DNA from: Rheinheimera oceanensis
Lineage (GTDB): Bacteria > Pseudomonadota > Gammaproteobacteria > Enterobacterales > Alteromonadaceae
Direction: 5' to 3'
Length of the DNA: 64,000 nt
NCBI RefSeq assembly: GCF_018831085.1
Contig: NZ_JAGPNM010000001.1
Location: forward strand, 868,001-932,000
The notes under the pieces were generated by a model. That model searched no databases and was not told the DNA's origin. It saw nothing but the letters and a program-made list of their open reading frames with translations. The position numbers and the translations under genes were made by a program. Below are positions 63,881 through 64,000 of this stretch, piece after piece; the first letter of the stretch is position 1; each line of letters starts with the position of its first letter.

Positions 63881-64000
63881 ATGTCCATACTCAAGTCGAT
63901 CTATCCGCTCTATCTCAACAACGTGGCGCAGCAGCCGAATAGCGATCTTGCCGTAACCGACAAGTTCACCGGCGAGGTCGCGTTTCGCGTCGCCCAGGCT
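63881..64000 (+). CDS. Aldehyde dehydrogenase-like protein, N-terminal part (cut by window edge)
   Basis: The first 40 codons begin SILKSIYPLYLNNVAQQPNS and continue DLAVTDKFTGEVAFRVAQA, the N-terminal pattern of NAD(P)-dependent aldehyde dehydrogenases. The start at 63881 follows GGGAGTG, 27 bases after the TPP-enzyme stop. Base composition matches that of the TPP gene, so they probably arrived together. Confidence 0.78.
   Translation, partial: MSILKSIYPLYLNNVAQQPNSDLAVTDKFTGEVAFRVAQA

Noticed and set aside
1..64000. CRISPR arrays, tRNA or rRNA genes, complete insertion sequences or prophage genes
   Set aside because: I read for regular repeats, cloverleaf arms, transposases and phage structural genes and found none that could be supported.

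Overview
The window reads as chromosomal DNA of a motile gammaproteobacterium. Gene content and protein style suggest the Alteromonadales/Chromatiales group (Rheinheimera, Arsukibacterium or Alishewanella-like). This placement is an inference from sequence style, since no database was searched. Genes are dense, overlaps of 1 or 4 bases are common, and base composition is near 50% GC. Two genes depart clearly from this: an AT-rich metallopeptidase near 45 kb and a GC-rich thiamine-diphosphate enzyme near 63 kb.

Region 1 (1-8.7 kb) is a flagellar rod/hook/ring operon on the minus strand (flgBCDEFGHI, with flgI cut by the window edge). It diverges from flgA-flgM-flgN, which are followed by a bactofilin and a membrane diguanylate cyclase. 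A sigma-54-like promoter precedes flgB and a sigma-28-like promoter precedes flgM.

Region 2 (8.7-18.9 kb) holds an SDR oxidoreductase divergent from its probable TetR regulator with a two-site operator, a large secreted lipoprotein, and an AcrAB-type RND pump. The pump has an AcrR-like operator and a convergent TetR gene.

Region 3 (18.9-25.3 kb) is accessory. It contains a tightly packed three-gene operon that looks like a membrane toxin with a membrane immunity protein, a methyltransferase followed by an HNH endonuclease fused to an S24/LexA-like domain, a second zinc-finger HNH-like protein, and a ParDE toxin-antitoxin pair with a clear operator.

Region 4 (25.3-34.4 kb) has an S9 peptidase broken by a one-base frameshift and an adaptor/ATPase/permease export operon preceded by a 17-codon leader frame. 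Region 5 (34.4-46.9 kb) has an amidohydrolase, an isochorismatase-like hydrolase and an XapX membrane protein beside a signalling set. That set is a REC-only protein, an 1833-residue pseudokinase/ATPase/GAF/PAS/histidine kinase and a FixJ-type regulator. An M61-like peptidase follows, between remnants of broken genes.

Region 6 (46.9-64 kb) is a redox and electrophile-stress cluster: two LysR regulators, a Kef-type antiporter, azoreductase, pirin, OsmC, a luciferase-like monooxygenase, two quinone-oxidoreductase-like enzymes, an ArsR regulator, a three-subunit proton-translocating transhydrogenase, a pyruvate-decarboxylase-superfamily enzyme and the start of an aldehyde dehydrogenase. The most striking signal is a diverged duplication of about 320 bases. 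It carries the promoter and first 40 codons of a quinone oxidoreductase and now sits directly in front of the transhydrogenase operon. Two 20-base operator-like sites inside it are unchanged between the copies, which suggests one redox regulator controls both units.
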